Below, piece after piece: positions 18,582 through 27,676 of a DNA stretch of 64,000 nt. The stretch comes from Halobacterium rubrum (lineage in GTDB: Archaea > Halobacteriota > Halobacteria > Halobacteriales > Halobacteriaceae), in assembly GCF_021729015.1 (NCBI RefSeq), contig NZ_JAJQQZ010000003.1, positions 1 through 64,000 of the forward strand, written 5' to 3'. Both the position numbers and the translations under genes were made by a program. Under the pieces are notes generated by a model. The model was not told the origin of the DNA. It did not search any database and was given only the letters and a program-made list of their open reading frames with translations. The number at the start of each line of letters is the position of its first letter. Position 1 is the stretch's first letter.

Positions 18582-18685
18582 CTCGAAGTGTGGTATGGAA
18601 TCACATGGTATAAGCCTTCTCCCCGTGTCCGTTTCTGCCGCGCCGAAGGGCGAGTTTTTAGGGGAGACGGACGAATCCGGGGACA

Positions 18686-21394
18686 ATGGGAAACACCGAG
18701 CTCTCCGAGTTCATGCACGAGAGCGACGGGGGCGGCGGCAACGGCCCCGGCGAAGAGACGGTCCGCGAGGAGGCCGCGGTCGTCGCCGGTGACGCCGACC
18801 CCGTCGTGAACGAGGTGCTGACCGCGGAGAAGGACGCGCTGCCCGACGCCGAGGGCGAGGTCGAACTGATGGTGACGCAGGTCGACTACACCGTCGAGGG
18901 GTCGGGAGACCGCGAGCGACCCGTTCTCCACGTCTTCGGCCGCACGGCGGACAACGAGGCCGAGCACGTCCGCGTGCACGGATTCCGGCCGTACTTCTAC
19001 GCGCCGACCGAGACGCTCTCAGAGGACGACCTCACCGACGAAGTCATCACCGGCACCGAGGACGGCTACGAGTCCATCCGGGGCGAGGAACTGACGAAGA
19101 TCTTCGGTCGGACCCCGCGGGACGTCGGGAACATCCGCGACGAGTTCGAGCACTACGAGGCCGACATCCTGTTCCCGAACCGCCTGCTCATCGACAAGGA
19201 CGTCACCGAGGGAATCCGGGTCCCCGAGCGCCGCGCCGACGACGGCGCCGTCTACGTCCACCACGACGAGGTCGAGGCCTGCGAGGTCACCGCCGACCTG
19301 CGCGTCAACACCTTCGACATCGAGGTCGACGACCGCAACGGCTTCCCGGAGGACGGCGAGGAGCCGGTCGTCTGCCTGACGAGCCACGACTCCTACCGCG
19401 ACGAGTACGTCGCGTGGCTGTACACGGCCCCGGACGCGACCGTCGAGAGCCCCGAGGACGTTCCGGGCTACGACCCGCTGTCCGACGACTTCGACGTCGA
19501 CGTCCGGGTCTTCGACAGCGAGGAGGCGATGCACGAGGCGTTCCTCGCGTACATCGAGGAGACGGACCCGGACGTCCTGACGGGCTGGAACTTCGACGAC
19601 TTCGACGCGCCGTACCTCATCGACCGGCTGGACGAACTCGACTCTGGAACGAGTCACGACCTCGACTCCGACCGGCTGTCGCGCGTGAGCGAGGTCTGGA
19701 CGTCCGGGTGGGGCGGCCCGAACGTGAAAGGCCGGGTCGTCTTCGACCTGCTGTACGCCTACCAGCGCACGAAGTACTCCGAACTCGACTCCTACCGGCT
19801 GGACGCCGTCGGCGAGCAGGAACTCGGCGTCGGGAAGGAGCGCTACCCCGGCGACATCGGCGACCTCTGGGAGGACGACCCCGAGCGCCTGCTGGAGTAC
19901 AACCTCCGGGACGTCGAGCTCTGCGTGGAGATCGACCGCAAGCAGTCCATCGTGGCGTTCTGGGACGAGGCCCGCAAACTGGTGGGCTGCAAGCTCGAGG
20001 ACGCGACGACGCCCGGCGACGCCGTGGACATGTACGTCCTGCACAAGGCGTACGGGAACTTCGTGTTGCCGTCGAAGGGGCAACAGGAGGCCGAGGAGTT
20101 CGAGGGCGGCGCGGTCTTCGACCCCATCACGGGCGTCCGGGAGAACGTCTCCGTGCTCGACCTGAAGAGCCTCTACCCGATGTCGATGGTGACCATCAAC
20201 GCCAGCCCGGAGACCAAAGTCGACCCCGACGAGTTCGACGGGGAGACCTACCAGACGCCGACGGGCGTCCACTTCCGGAAGGAGCCGGACGGCATCATCC
20301 GAGAGATGGTCGACGAGCTCCTCACCGAACGCGAGGACAAGAAGGCACTCCGGGACGACCACGACCCGGACAGCGAGGACTACGAGCGCTACGACCGCCA
20401 GCAGGCCGCCGTGAAGGTCATCATGAACAGCCTCTACGGCGTGTTCGGCTGGGACCGCTTCCGGCTGTACGACCGCGCGATGAGCGCGGGCGTCACCTCC
20501 ACGAACCGCGAGGTCATCTCGTTCACCGAAGAAGCCGCCGAGGACTTCGGCTACGAGGTCGCATACGGCGACACCGACAGCGTCATGCTCGAACTCGGCG
20601 GCGGGATGACCAAAGAGGAGGCCATCGAGGAGTCCTTCGACATCGAGGACCACATCAACGCCGCCTACGACGAGTTCGCCAGCGAGCAGCTGAACGCCGA
20701 CGACCACCGCTTCCAGATCGAGTTCGAGAAGCTCTACCGTCGGTTCTTCCAGGCGGGCAAGAAGAAGCGCTACGCCGGCCACATCGTCTGGAAGGAGGGC
20801 AAGGACGTCGACGACGTCGACATCACGGGCTTCGAGTACCAGCGCTCGGACATCGCACCCATCACGAAGCGCGTCCAGAAGGAGGTCATCGACCTCGTGG
20901 TGCGGGAGGGCGACGTGGACGGCGTCGAGGACTACGTCCACGGCGTCATCGAGGAGTTCCAGGACGGCGACGTGGACCTCGACGACATCGGTATCCCGGG
21001 CGGCATCGGCAAACGCCTGGACAACTACGACACGGACACGGCGCAAGTGCGTGGCGCGAAGTATGCGAACCTCCTGCTCGGAACGAACTTCGACCGCGGC
21101 TCGAAGCCCAAGCGGCTCTACCTCGCGAAGGTCCACCCCGAGTTCTTCCGCGAGTTCGAGGCCGACCAGCCGGGCGCCGACGACGACCCGCTGTACATCG
21201 AGTTCAAGCGCGACCCGGACGTCATCTGTTACGAGTACGCCGACCAGATCCCCGACGAGTTCGAGGTCGACTACGACAAGATGCTGGACAAGACCCTCAA
21301 GGGACCCATCGAGCGCATCCTCGAGGCGCTGGACATCTCCTGGGACGAAGTGAAGTCCGGGCAGACACAGACCGGCCTCGGGAGTTTCACGTAG
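18686..21394 (+). CDS. polB: DNA polymerase family B
   Basis: The 902-residue replicative-type polymerase has a 3'-5' exonuclease with Exo I FDIEVD (D211, E213), Exo II NFDDFDAPYL and Exo III YNLRDVELC. The polymerase motifs are A DLKSLYPMSM near 492, B KVIMNSLYGVFG near 577, and C YGDTDSVML with catalytic D629 and D631. All catalytic acids are present, and no intein interrupts motif A, B or C, sites where many haloarchaeal polB genes carry inteins. A TTTTTA box at about 18656-18661 lies 27 bases before the ATG, so the message is probably leaderless. Confidence 0.96.
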   Translation: MGNTELSEFMHESDGGGGNGPGEETVREEAAVVAGDADPVVNEVLTAEKDALPDAEGEVELMVTQVDYTVEGSGDRERPVLHVFGRTADNEAEHVRVHGFRPYFYAPTETLSEDDLTDEVITGTEDGYESIRGEELTKIFGRTPRDVGNIRDEFEHYEADILFPNRLLIDKDVTEGIRVPERRADDGAVYVHHDEVEACEVTADLRVNTFDIEVDDRNGFPEDGEEPVVCLTSHDSYRDEYVAWLYTAPDATVESPEDVPGYDPLSDDFDVDVRVFDSEEAMHEAFLAYIEETDPDVLTGWNFDDFDAPYLIDRLDELDSGTSHDLDSDRLSRVSEVWTSGWGGPNVKGRVVFDLLYAYQRTKYSELDSYRLDAVGEQELGVGKERYPGDIGDLWEDDPERLLEYNLRDVELCVEIDRKQSIVAFWDEARKLVGCKLEDATTPGDAVDMYVLHKAYGNFVLPSKGQQEAEEFEGGAVFDPITGVRENVSVLDLKSLYPMSMVTINASPETKVDPDEFDGETYQTPTGVHFRKEPDGIIREMVDELLTEREDKKALRDDHDPDSEDYERYDRQQAAVKVIMNSLYGVFGWDRFRLYDRAMSAGVTSTNREVISFTEEAAEDFGYEVAYGDTDSVMLELGGGMTKEEAIEESFDIEDHINAAYDEFASEQLNADDHRFQIEFEKLYRRFFQAGKKKRYAGHIVWKEGKDVDDVDITGFEYQRSDIAPITKRVQKEVIDLVVREGDVDGVEDYVHGVIEEFQDGDVDLDDIGIPGGIGKRLDNYDTDTAQVRGAKYANLLLGTNFDRGSKPKRLYLAKVHPEFFREFEADQPGADDDPLYIEFKRDPDVICYEYADQIPDEFEVDYDKMLDKTLKGPIERILEALDISWDEVKSGQTQTGLGSFT

Positions 21395-21424
21395 CGCTCC
21401 GGGCGCGGCCCGTCCCGCACTCGG

Positions 21425-22168
21425 TCAGAAGTGCGAGAACTTGTCCTGCCGGTAGACGTCGATTTCGCTGGTCGTCGCGGGCGGGTCCTGTGTGGCCGCG
21501 AACGCGATGGCGCCGGCGACGTCCTCTGGTTCGCAGACCTCGCCCTCGTCGAAGGCGTCCTCGAAGGCGGTGCCGTCGGTCTCGTTGAACCGGGTACGGA
21601 CCTCGCTGGGGTTGACGACGGTGACGGCGACGCCGTCGTCGCCGTAGCGGGCTTCGACGCTGTGCGCGAACCCGCGGGTCCACCACTTCGTCGCGGCGTA
21701 GACGGGGTTGAACGGCCGGGGGTACTGGCCGGCGAAGCTCCCGACGAAGACGAGGTTCCCCTCGGACTCCTGGAGGTGGGGGAGCGCGGCGCGGGTGGCG
21801 TAGAACATGCCGTCGCAGTTCACGCGCATCATCTGGTGGTACTGGTCGTCGGTCATCTCCGTGACGCCCTCGCCGCGAGCGAGGCCCGCGTTGTTCACGA
21901 GAATGTCGAGGCTGCCGTACTCCTCGACGGTCGCGTCGACGAGCGCGTCGACGGCGTCCCGGTCCGCGACGTCGGTCGGGACGACGTGTGCGTCGGTGCC
22001 GTGCTGGGCGGTGACCGCGTCGGCCACGTCGCGGAGGCGGTCCTCGCTGCGGGCCGCGAGCACGACGTTCGCGCCCTCGCTGGCGAGGGCGTGTGCGGTC
22101 GCTTCGCCGATACCGCTGCTGGCGCCGGTGACGACGGCGATGTCGCCGTCCAGTTCGGTCGAGGCCAT
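21425..22168 (-). CDS. SDR-family NAD(P)-dependent oxidoreductase
   Basis: The 247-residue classical short-chain dehydrogenase has the Rossmann motif TGASSGIG at 14-21, NNAG at 92-95, catalytic S144 in VFVGSFAG, and the YxxxK pair Y157/K161 in VYAATKWW. Loss of the acidic residue after strand 2 (VVLAARSED) suggests NADP preference. The substrate cannot be read from sequence. It converges on polB, with a 30-base gap, and is divergent from the PfpI-like gene. Confidence 0.88.
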   Translation of the reverse strand: MASTELDGDIAVVTGASSGIGEATAHALASEGANVVLAARSEDRLRDVADAVTAQHGTDAHVVPTDVADRDAVDALVDATVEEYGSLDILVNNAGLARGEGVTEMTDDQYHQMMRVNCDGMFYATRAALPHLQESEGNLVFVGSFAGQYPRPFNPVYAATKWWTRGFAHSVEARYGDDGVAVTVVNPSEVRTRFNETDGTAFEDAFDEGEVCEPEDVAGAIAFAATQDPPATTSEIDVYRQDKFSHF

Positions 22169-22251
22169 GTCTGGAGCGTCGTGCGGGAGGGTCTTGGTGG
22201 TTCGCCCGGCGAACAGTTATGGAGACCGCCAGCGTACGTTATTCTGTACCA

Positions 22252-22845
22252 ATGTCAGGCAAGCAACTGCTGATGGTGACCGGCGACTTCACAGAGGACT
22301 ACGAGACGATGGTGCCGTTCCAGGCGCTGCAGGCCGTCGGCCACGAGGTCCACGCCGTCTGCCCGGAGAAGGAAGCCGGCGAGACGGTGAAGACGGCGAT
22401 CCACGACTTCCGGGGCGACCAGACGTACCTCGAGACGCGGGGCCACGACTTCGAGCTGACCGCGACACTCGACGAGGTCGACCCCGCCGACTACGACGGC
22501 CTCGTCGTACCGGGCGGCCGGGCGCCGGAGTACCTCCGGACGTACGACGAGGTCATCGAAACCGTCCAGCACTTCTTCGACGCCGAGAAGCCGGTGGCGA
22601 CGCTCTGCCACGGCCCACAGTTGCTCGCCGCGGCGGGCGTGCTGGACGGCTACGAGCTGACCTCCTACCCCGCCGTCCGCCCCGAGTGCGAGGCGGCCGG
22701 CTGCACGTGGGTCGACGAGGTGACGACGGACGGGAACCTCGTGACGGCGCAGGCGTGGCCGGACCACGCCGAGTGGATTTCGCAGTTTCTGGACGTGCTC
22801 GGGACGACCGTCGAGCACGGGGACCCGGTGGCCGCCGACGACTGA
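22252..22845 (+). CDS. DJ-1/PfpI family protein
   Basis: The 197-residue protein has the DJ-1/PfpI fold with the nucleophile elbow VATLCHGPQLLAA (C119, H120) and the early acidic partner in GDFTEDYE (about 11-18). Relatives are glyoxalases, deglycases or peptidases in stress responses; the reaction here is unknown. The longest ORF starts at 22219, but ATG at 22252 gives the family's start (KQLLMVTGDFTEDYE). AGTTATG at 22215-22221 is the best promoter element and would leave a short leader. Confidence 0.85.
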   Translation: MSGKQLLMVTGDFTEDYETMVPFQALQAVGHEVHAVCPEKEAGETVKTAIHDFRGDQTYLETRGHDFELTATLDEVDPADYDGLVVPGGRAPEYLRTYDEVIETVQHFFDAEKPVATLCHGPQLLAAAGVLDGYELTSYPAVRPECEAAGCTWVDEVTTDGNLVTAQAWPDHAEWISQFLDVLGTTVEHGDPVAADD

Positions 22846-22934
22846 CGCGATTTTCCGAAACGGAAATTCATTTTTGCGGTCGAGAAAGCACTTACAGTGA
22901 AATCCGCAACGGTTATGGTGCTCTCTGACGTTGT

Positions 22935-22948
22935 TTAGGATGACCTAA
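22935..22948. promoter_or_regulatory. DtxR-type palindrome at the sufCBD promoter
   Basis: TTAGGATGACCTAA is a palindrome with arms TTAGG and CCTAA separated by four bases. It ends three bases before the sufC ATG. The likely TATA box is GGTTATGG at 22911-22918, placing the transcription start at about 22940, inside the palindrome. TTAGG-N4-CCTAA is the core of DtxR/IdeR metal-dependent operators, so metal-regulated repression of suf is a reasonable inference. Confidence 0.6.
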
Positions 22949-22951
22949 TCG

Positions 22952-23875
22952 ATGGCTACGCTCGAACTCAAAGACGTACACGCGAAAGTGGCTGAGGACG
23001 GCGGCGAGACGATTCTCGAAGGCGTGGACCTCGAGATTCCCTCCGGAGAGATCCACGCCCTGATGGGGCCCAACGGCTCCGGGAAGTCCACGACGGCGAA
23101 GATCGTCGCCGGCCACCCCGCGTACGACGTCACCGACGGCGAAGTCCTGCTCACGCTCGAAGACGGTGACTTCGACGGCGTCGAGGCGGTTCCCGAGGAC
23201 GAACGCACCTTCGACCTGCTGGAGCTGGAGCCGAACGAGCGCGCCGCGCTCGGCATCTACCTCGGCTTCCAGTACCCCGCAGAGATCGAGGGCGTCACCC
23301 TCGTGAACTTCCTCCGCACGGCGCTCAACGCCAAGCTCGAGGAACGCGAGGAGCTGCTCTTCGAGGACGAGGAAGAGGAGGCGGCTGACGACGACGACGA
23401 GGAGGACGCGGGCTACGAGACCTCCCCGATGGAGGGTCCCGCCGACGAGGGCGAGATCGGCGTCGCCGAGTTCCAGGAGATCCTCTCCGAGAAGATGGAC
23501 GTCCTCGACATGGACGAGAAGTTCGCGAACCGCTACCTGAACGCGGGCTTCTCCGGCGGCGAGAAGAAGCAAAACGAGGTCCTCCAGGCCGCCATCCTCG
23601 AGCCCTCGATCGCGGTGCTCGACGAGATCGACTCCGGGCTCGACATCGACCGCCTGCAGGACGTCTCGAAGGGCATCAACGCCCTCCGCGACGAACAGGG
23701 CACCGGCATCCTCCAGATCACCCACTACCAGCGCATCCTCGACTACGTCGAGCCCGACCGCGTCCACATCATGCTGGACGGCGAAGTCGTCATGGAAGGC
23801 GACGCGGAGCTCGCACAGAAGCTCGAGGACGAGGGCTACGACTGGGTCCGCGACCAGGTCTACGAGACCGCGTAA
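22952..23875 (+). CDS. sufC: Fe-S cluster assembly ATPase SufC
   Basis: This 307-residue ABC ATPase powers the SufBCD scaffold that builds Fe-S clusters. It has Walker A GPNGSGKST at 39-47, the signature FSGGEKKQNE at 200-209 and Walker B AVLDEIDSGLD at 221-231, all diagnostic of SufC. It is longer than the usual ~250 residues because of an acidic insertion at about 136-168 and a smaller one at about 70-97. sufB follows after 37 bases. A DtxR-type palindrome overlaps its likely transcription start. Confidence 0.96.
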   Translation: MATLELKDVHAKVAEDGGETILEGVDLEIPSGEIHALMGPNGSGKSTTAKIVAGHPAYDVTDGEVLLTLEDGDFDGVEAVPEDERTFDLLELEPNERAALGIYLGFQYPAEIEGVTLVNFLRTALNAKLEEREELLFEDEEEEAADDDDEEDAGYETSPMEGPADEGEIGVAEFQEILSEKMDVLDMDEKFANRYLNAGFSGGEKKQNEVLQAAILEPSIAVLDEIDSGLDIDRLQDVSKGINALRDEQGTGILQITHYQRILDYVEPDRVHIMLDGEVVMEGDAELAQKLEDEGYDWVRDQVYETA

Positions 23876-23912
23876 CGGCTCCCGGACACGCGACCCCCCA
23901 CAAACACAACAC

Positions 23913-25337
23913 ATGAGTTCCGAAGACATTCAAGAGACCGACACCGAGGCGCGCTTCGAGTTCAAGAAGGAGGAGCACTCCGCCTTCGAATCCGAGAAGG
24001 GCCTGACCGAGGAGACCATCCGCGTCATCTCCGAGGACAAGGACGAGCCCGACTGGATGCTCGAGCGCCGCCTCCGCGCGCTCGAACAGTACAAGAAGAT
24101 GCCGATGCCGACGGACTGGCCGGGCCAGCCGGACCTCTCCGAGCTCGACGTCGAGGAGATCATCCCGTACATCCGCCCCGACGTCGACAAGCGCTCGGGC
24201 GCGGACGAGTGGGAGGACCTCCCGGACGAGATCCAGGACACGTTCGAACAGCTGGGTATCCCCGAGGCCGAGCGCAACGCGCTCTCCGGCGTCGGCGCCC
24301 AGTACGAGTCCGAGGTCGTCTACCAGAACATGCAGGAGCGCTGGGAGGAGAAGGGCGTCGTCTTCTGCAACATGGACGAGGCCGTTCGCGAGTACCCGGA
24401 GCTCGTCAGAGAGCACTTCATGACGAGCTGCGTGCCGCCGAGCGACAACAAGTTCGCGGCGCTCCACGGCGCCGTCTGGTCCGGCGGGAGCTTCGTGTAC
24501 GTCCCCGAGGACGTCACGGTGAACATGCCCGTGCAGGCCTACTTCCGGATGAACTCCGAGGGGATGGGCCAGTTCGAGCACACGCTCATCATCGCCGAGG
24601 AGGGCTCGGAAGTCCACTACATCGAGGGCTGTTCGGCGCCGAAGTATGCGAGCCACAACCTCCACTCCGGCGGCGTCGAGGTGTTCGTCGGGGAGGACGC
24701 TCACGTCCAGTACTCGACCGTGCAGAACTGGTCGCGAAACACGTTCAACCTCAACACGAAGCGCGCGGTCGTCGAGGAGAACGGCACGATGGAGTGGGTC
24801 TCCGGCAGCATGGGCTCGAAGGCCACGATGCTGTACCCCTCCACGATTCTGAAGGGGCGCGGCGCGACTGACAACCACATCACTATCGCGTTCGCGGGCG
24901 AGGGCCAGGACATCGACACCGGCGCGAAGGTCTACCACAACGCGCCGGACACGAAGTCCACCATCGAGTCGAAGTCCGTCGCGAAAGACGGCGGCCGCAC
25001 GAACTACCGCGGCCTCGTCCACATCGCGGACGGCGCCGAGAACTCGAAGACGAACGTCGAGTGCGACGCGCTGATGTTCGACAACGAGTCCACCAGCGAC
25101 ACCATGCCGTACATGGAGATCAACGAGTCGAAGGTGGACGTCGCCCACGAGGCGACCGTCGGGAAGATCGGCGACGAGGACGTGTTCTACCTCCAGAGCC
25201 GCGGTCTCGACGACGACGACGCCAAGCAGATGATCGTCTCCGGGTTCATCGAACCCATCACGGAGGAACTGCCCATCGAGTACGCGGTCGAGCTGAACCG
25301 CCTCATCGAACTCGAGATGGAGGGGAGCCTCGGTTAA
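23913..25337 (+). CDS. sufB: Fe-S cluster assembly scaffold protein SufB
   Basis: The 474-residue protein is the larger SufBD-type scaffold subunit, at the usual length. It has the N-terminal region WMLERRLRALEQYKKMPMP, the Tyr-rich NMQERWEEKGV, and the C-terminal beta-helical SufBD core from about residue 235 on, ending in the conserved SGFIEPITEELPIEYAVELN. It lies between sufC and sufD in one operon; the sufD ATG begins one base after its stop codon. Confidence 0.95.
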   Translation: MSSEDIQETDTEARFEFKKEEHSAFESEKGLTEETIRVISEDKDEPDWMLERRLRALEQYKKMPMPTDWPGQPDLSELDVEEIIPYIRPDVDKRSGADEWEDLPDEIQDTFEQLGIPEAERNALSGVGAQYESEVVYQNMQERWEEKGVVFCNMDEAVREYPELVREHFMTSCVPPSDNKFAALHGAVWSGGSFVYVPEDVTVNMPVQAYFRMNSEGMGQFEHTLIIAEEGSEVHYIEGCSAPKYASHNLHSGGVEVFVGEDAHVQYSTVQNWSRNTFNLNTKRAVVEENGTMEWVSGSMGSKATMLYPSTILKGRGATDNHITIAFAGEGQDIDTGAKVYHNAPDTKSTIESKSVAKDGGRTNYRGLVHIADGAENSKTNVECDALMFDNESTSDTMPYMEINESKVDVAHEATVGKIGDEDVFYLQSRGLDDDDAKQMIVSGFIEPITEELPIEYAVELNRLIELEMEGSLG

Positions 25338-25338
25338 T

Positions 25339-26556
25339 ATGAGTACGCAGCTACACAAGGACATCTCCGAAGACACGGTGCGGCAGCTGGCCGAGGAACG
25401 CGACGAGCCCGAGTGGCTCCTCGAGGCGCGACTCGACGCCCTCGAGGCCATGGACGGCCTCGACTACCCGAGCGTCATCCAGACGCCGGGCCGCAAGTGG
25501 ACGAACCTCGAGGACCTGGACTTCGATGCGCTCGTCGGCGACCCGCTCGCGCAGACCGAGGACAAAGACCAGGTCGGCGCCGAGAACGCACGCGTGGAGT
25601 CCTTCCACGACGCGCTCCAGGACGACGACCTCGCCGAACACGTCGAGGACGCGTTCGGGAGCGTCGTCGACCCCCAGCAGAACCGCCTGACGGCGCTGTC
25701 GACTGCGCTGTTCACGACCGGGACCGTCGTCTACGTCCCCGAGGGCGTCGACGCCGAGGACGTCACCATCCGGACGTCGATGAACTCGCGGTCGCTGTTC
25801 AACTACACGCTCGTCGTCACCGAGACCAGCGCCTCCGCCACCATTCTGGAGCGCCAGAACACCGGCGACGACGTCGAGGGCGAACGGTACTACTCGGGTA
25901 TCGTCGAGGTCGACGCCGGGGAGAACTCCTACGTCCAGTACGGGAGCCTCCAGGACTTCGACGAGCAGACGTACAACTACACGGTCAAGCGCGGCGACGC
26001 CGACACCTACAGCACCGTCAACTGGATCGAGGGCAACCTCGGTAGCCGGCTGACGAAGACCAGCGTCTCGACGGAGCTCAACGGTGACGGCAGCGAGACG
26101 AAGATCGTCGGCGCGTTCTTCGGCCACGACGACCAGCACTTCGACCTCGACGCGAAGGTCTGGCACCGCGCCGAGCACACGACCGCCGACCTCGTGACCC
26201 GGGGCGTCATCGACGACGAGGCCCGCAGCGTCTACGAGGGCGTCCAGGACGTCGGCAGCGGCGCCTGGGACACGTCGAGCTATCAGCGCGAGAACACGCT
26301 GATGTTGAGCGACGAGAGCGAGGCCGACGCCTCCCCGAAGCTCATCATCAACAACCACGACACCGAAGCCAGCCACTCGGCGACGGTCGGGCAGGTCGAC
26401 CAGGAGACCCTCTTCTACATGCAGGGTCGTGGCCTCACCGAGCAGCAGGCCACGGACATGCTCGTGGAGGGCTTCTTCGTGCCCGTCCTCGAGGAGGTCG
26501 AGGTCGAGGAGCTGCGCGAGGACCTCCAGACCCGCATCGCCGAGCGGCTCGCGTGA
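25339..26556 (+). CDS. sufD: Fe-S cluster assembly protein SufD
   Basis: The 405-residue SufD partner of SufB shares the core fold and the ending QATDMLVEGFFVPVLEEVEVEE that parallels SufB. The N-terminus (EEPEWLLEARLDALEAMDGL-like, here DEPEWLLEARLDALEAM) mirrors SufB too, indicating old duplication. It follows sufB after one base and completes sufCBD. No sufS, sufU or sufE homolog is visible nearby, so cysteine desulfuration must be encoded elsewhere. Confidence 0.94.
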   Translation: MSTQLHKDISEDTVRQLAEERDEPEWLLEARLDALEAMDGLDYPSVIQTPGRKWTNLEDLDFDALVGDPLAQTEDKDQVGAENARVESFHDALQDDDLAEHVEDAFGSVVDPQQNRLTALSTALFTTGTVVYVPEGVDAEDVTIRTSMNSRSLFNYTLVVTETSASATILERQNTGDDVEGERYYSGIVEVDAGENSYVQYGSLQDFDEQTYNYTVKRGDADTYSTVNWIEGNLGSRLTKTSVSTELNGDGSETKIVGAFFGHDDQHFDLDAKVWHRAEHTTADLVTRGVIDDEARSVYEGVQDVGSGAWDTSSYQRENTLMLSDESEADASPKLIINNHDTEASHSATVGQVDQETLFYMQGRGLTEQQATDMLVEGFFVPVLEEVEVEELREDLQTRIAERLA

Positions 26557-26609
26557 GCCGTCCCCGAGAGGGAACGGCTTAAGTCCGCTTCGGACGACTA
26601 CTGACTCAC

Positions 26610-26648
26610 ATGGAGACTGTATCGCCCGCGAGGTGGCTGTTGCCGTGA
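26610..26648 (+). CDS. Putative leaderless 12-residue upstream ORF before the ferritin-like gene
   Basis: ATG at 26610 opens METVSPARWLLP and stops at TGA 26646-26648. That TGA overlaps the GTG start (26645) of the ferritin-like gene as GTGA, the coupling arrangement used elsewhere here. A GCTTAAG element at about 26577-26583 is 27-30 bases before the ATG, so ribosomes loading on a leaderless message would translate it first. It could be a coupling leader peptide; this is inferred from position alone. Confidence 0.4.
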   Translation: METVSPARWLLP

Positions 26649-27193
26649 GTTCGCTCGCTGCGCGCGTCGACTCCGACGCCCAGCTCGCGCGCCTGCTGCA
26701 GATCGGCGTCGTCCTCGAGGAAGTCGTGGAAGTGCGCGCTCACCGGCACTACCAGTCGCTGCCCGAGGCCGAGCGCGACGCGGACATCGAGGCGCTGCTG
26801 TCGGACGCCAGCGAGGAGTCCGCCGAGCACCGCGAGCGCCTCGAGGCCGTCATCGACGACCTCGACGCGGACAGCATCCCCTTCGACGAGGTCGAGGCGC
26901 TCGTCGCGGAGAGCTACGGGCAGACCGGGCCCGAGGACTTCGACGGCGTGCTCTACGACCAGCTGCACGGCGAGGAGACCGCGTACAAGTTCTACGACGA
27001 CCTCGTCGACGCCATCGAGGCCAGCGAGGACGCCGAGTTCAGCGTCGACCGCGGCGAGCTGCTGGCGACGCTGACCGACATCCGGGAGGCCGAAGCGGCC
27101 GGCGTCGAGGCCGTCGCGGACCTGATGCAGGCCGAGGAGCCCAGCGACGACGACGGAGCCACCGAGGACTCGGAGGAGGCAGACAGCACATGA
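26645..27193 (+). CDS. Ferritin-like/rubrerythrin-like protein
   Basis: The ~182-residue helical protein has acidic and histidine residues spaced as in ferritin-like di-iron proteins: EEVVEVRAHRHYQ at about 21-33, then EESAEHRERLE and HGEETAYKFYDDL. It may bind or oxidise iron, but no direct evidence exists. The longest ORF begins inside sufD in a non-coding-looking frame; the GTG at 26645 is preferred because it overlaps the short upstream ORF. Its stop overlaps the ATG of a DtxR-family regulator by four bases, so the two are co-translated. Confidence 0.7.
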   Translation: MSSLAARVDSDAQLARLLQIGVVLEEVVEVRAHRHYQSLPEAERDADIEALLSDASEESAEHRERLEAVIDDLDADSIPFDEVEALVAESYGQTGPEDFDGVLYDQLHGEETAYKFYDDLVDAIEASEDAEFSVDRGELLATLTDIREAEAAGVEAVADLMQAEEPSDDDGATEDSEEADST

Positions 27194-27627
27194 ACACCGC
27201 CGACCAGTACCTGAAAACGATCTTCCTCGTGGAGGAACTGAACGACGGCCCGGCGGCGACCGGCGAGCTCGCCGACCGACTCGGCGTCAGCCCGGCGAGC
27301 GTCAACGAGATGATCGGGAAACTCGAGGAGCGCGGGCTCGTCACCCACGAGAAGTACAAGGGCGCCACCGTCACCGACGACGGCGAGGCGCGCGCACGGG
27401 ACGCCCTCCAGACGTACTGCATCCTCGAGCGCTTCCTCGCGAACGTGCTCGACGTCGACGACTACCGCGCCGAGGCCCGACAGCTCGAACCGGTCATCGA
27501 CGAGACGGTCGCCGACCGGCTGGACATGATCATCGACCGCGAACCCCAGTGTCCGGACTGCTTCGACGCCGATGCCGACGCCTGCGGCTACCTCGTCGAG
27601 GAGGAAGCCGTCGAAGCCAACGACTGA
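27190..27627 (+). CDS. DtxR/SirR-family metal-dependent transcriptional regulator
   Basis: The 145-residue protein has the DtxR winged helix (AATGELADRLGVSPASVNEMIGKLEERGLVTHEKYKGATVTDDG) at about 20-65 and a metal-sensing dimer domain with Glu/His-type ligands. It lacks an SH3/FeoA domain and ends with CPDCFDADADAC (about 118-129), an extra Cys cluster. Relatives repress genes when Fe2+ or Mn2+ is plentiful; in Halobacterium the Idr and SirR paralogs do this. It overlaps the ferritin-like gene and lies 0.6 kb after sufD, so it could act on the palindrome before sufC. Confidence 0.88.
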   Translation: MNTADQYLKTIFLVEELNDGPAATGELADRLGVSPASVNEMIGKLEERGLVTHEKYKGATVTDDGEARARDALQTYCILERFLANVLDVDDYRAEARQLEPVIDETVADRLDMIIDREPQCPDCFDADADACGYLVEEEAVEAND

Positions 27628-27676
27628 CGGTCGGGCGACTGCGGAGGCTTTTCAGCCATCGCGACTCACTCGCAGT

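Noticed and set aside
19019-21136. 705-codon reverse ORF opposite polB
   Set aside because: polB has all catalytic motifs on the other strand; this frame is low-complexity Val/Asp/Leu.
18686-21394. Intein in polB
   Set aside because: Haloarchaeal polB often has inteins at motifs A, B or C. Here motifs are continuous and the length is normal.
22915-22938. Seven-codon ORF (MVLSDVV) upstream of sufC
   Set aside because: Its ATG lies within the likely TATA box, so it would not be transcribed.
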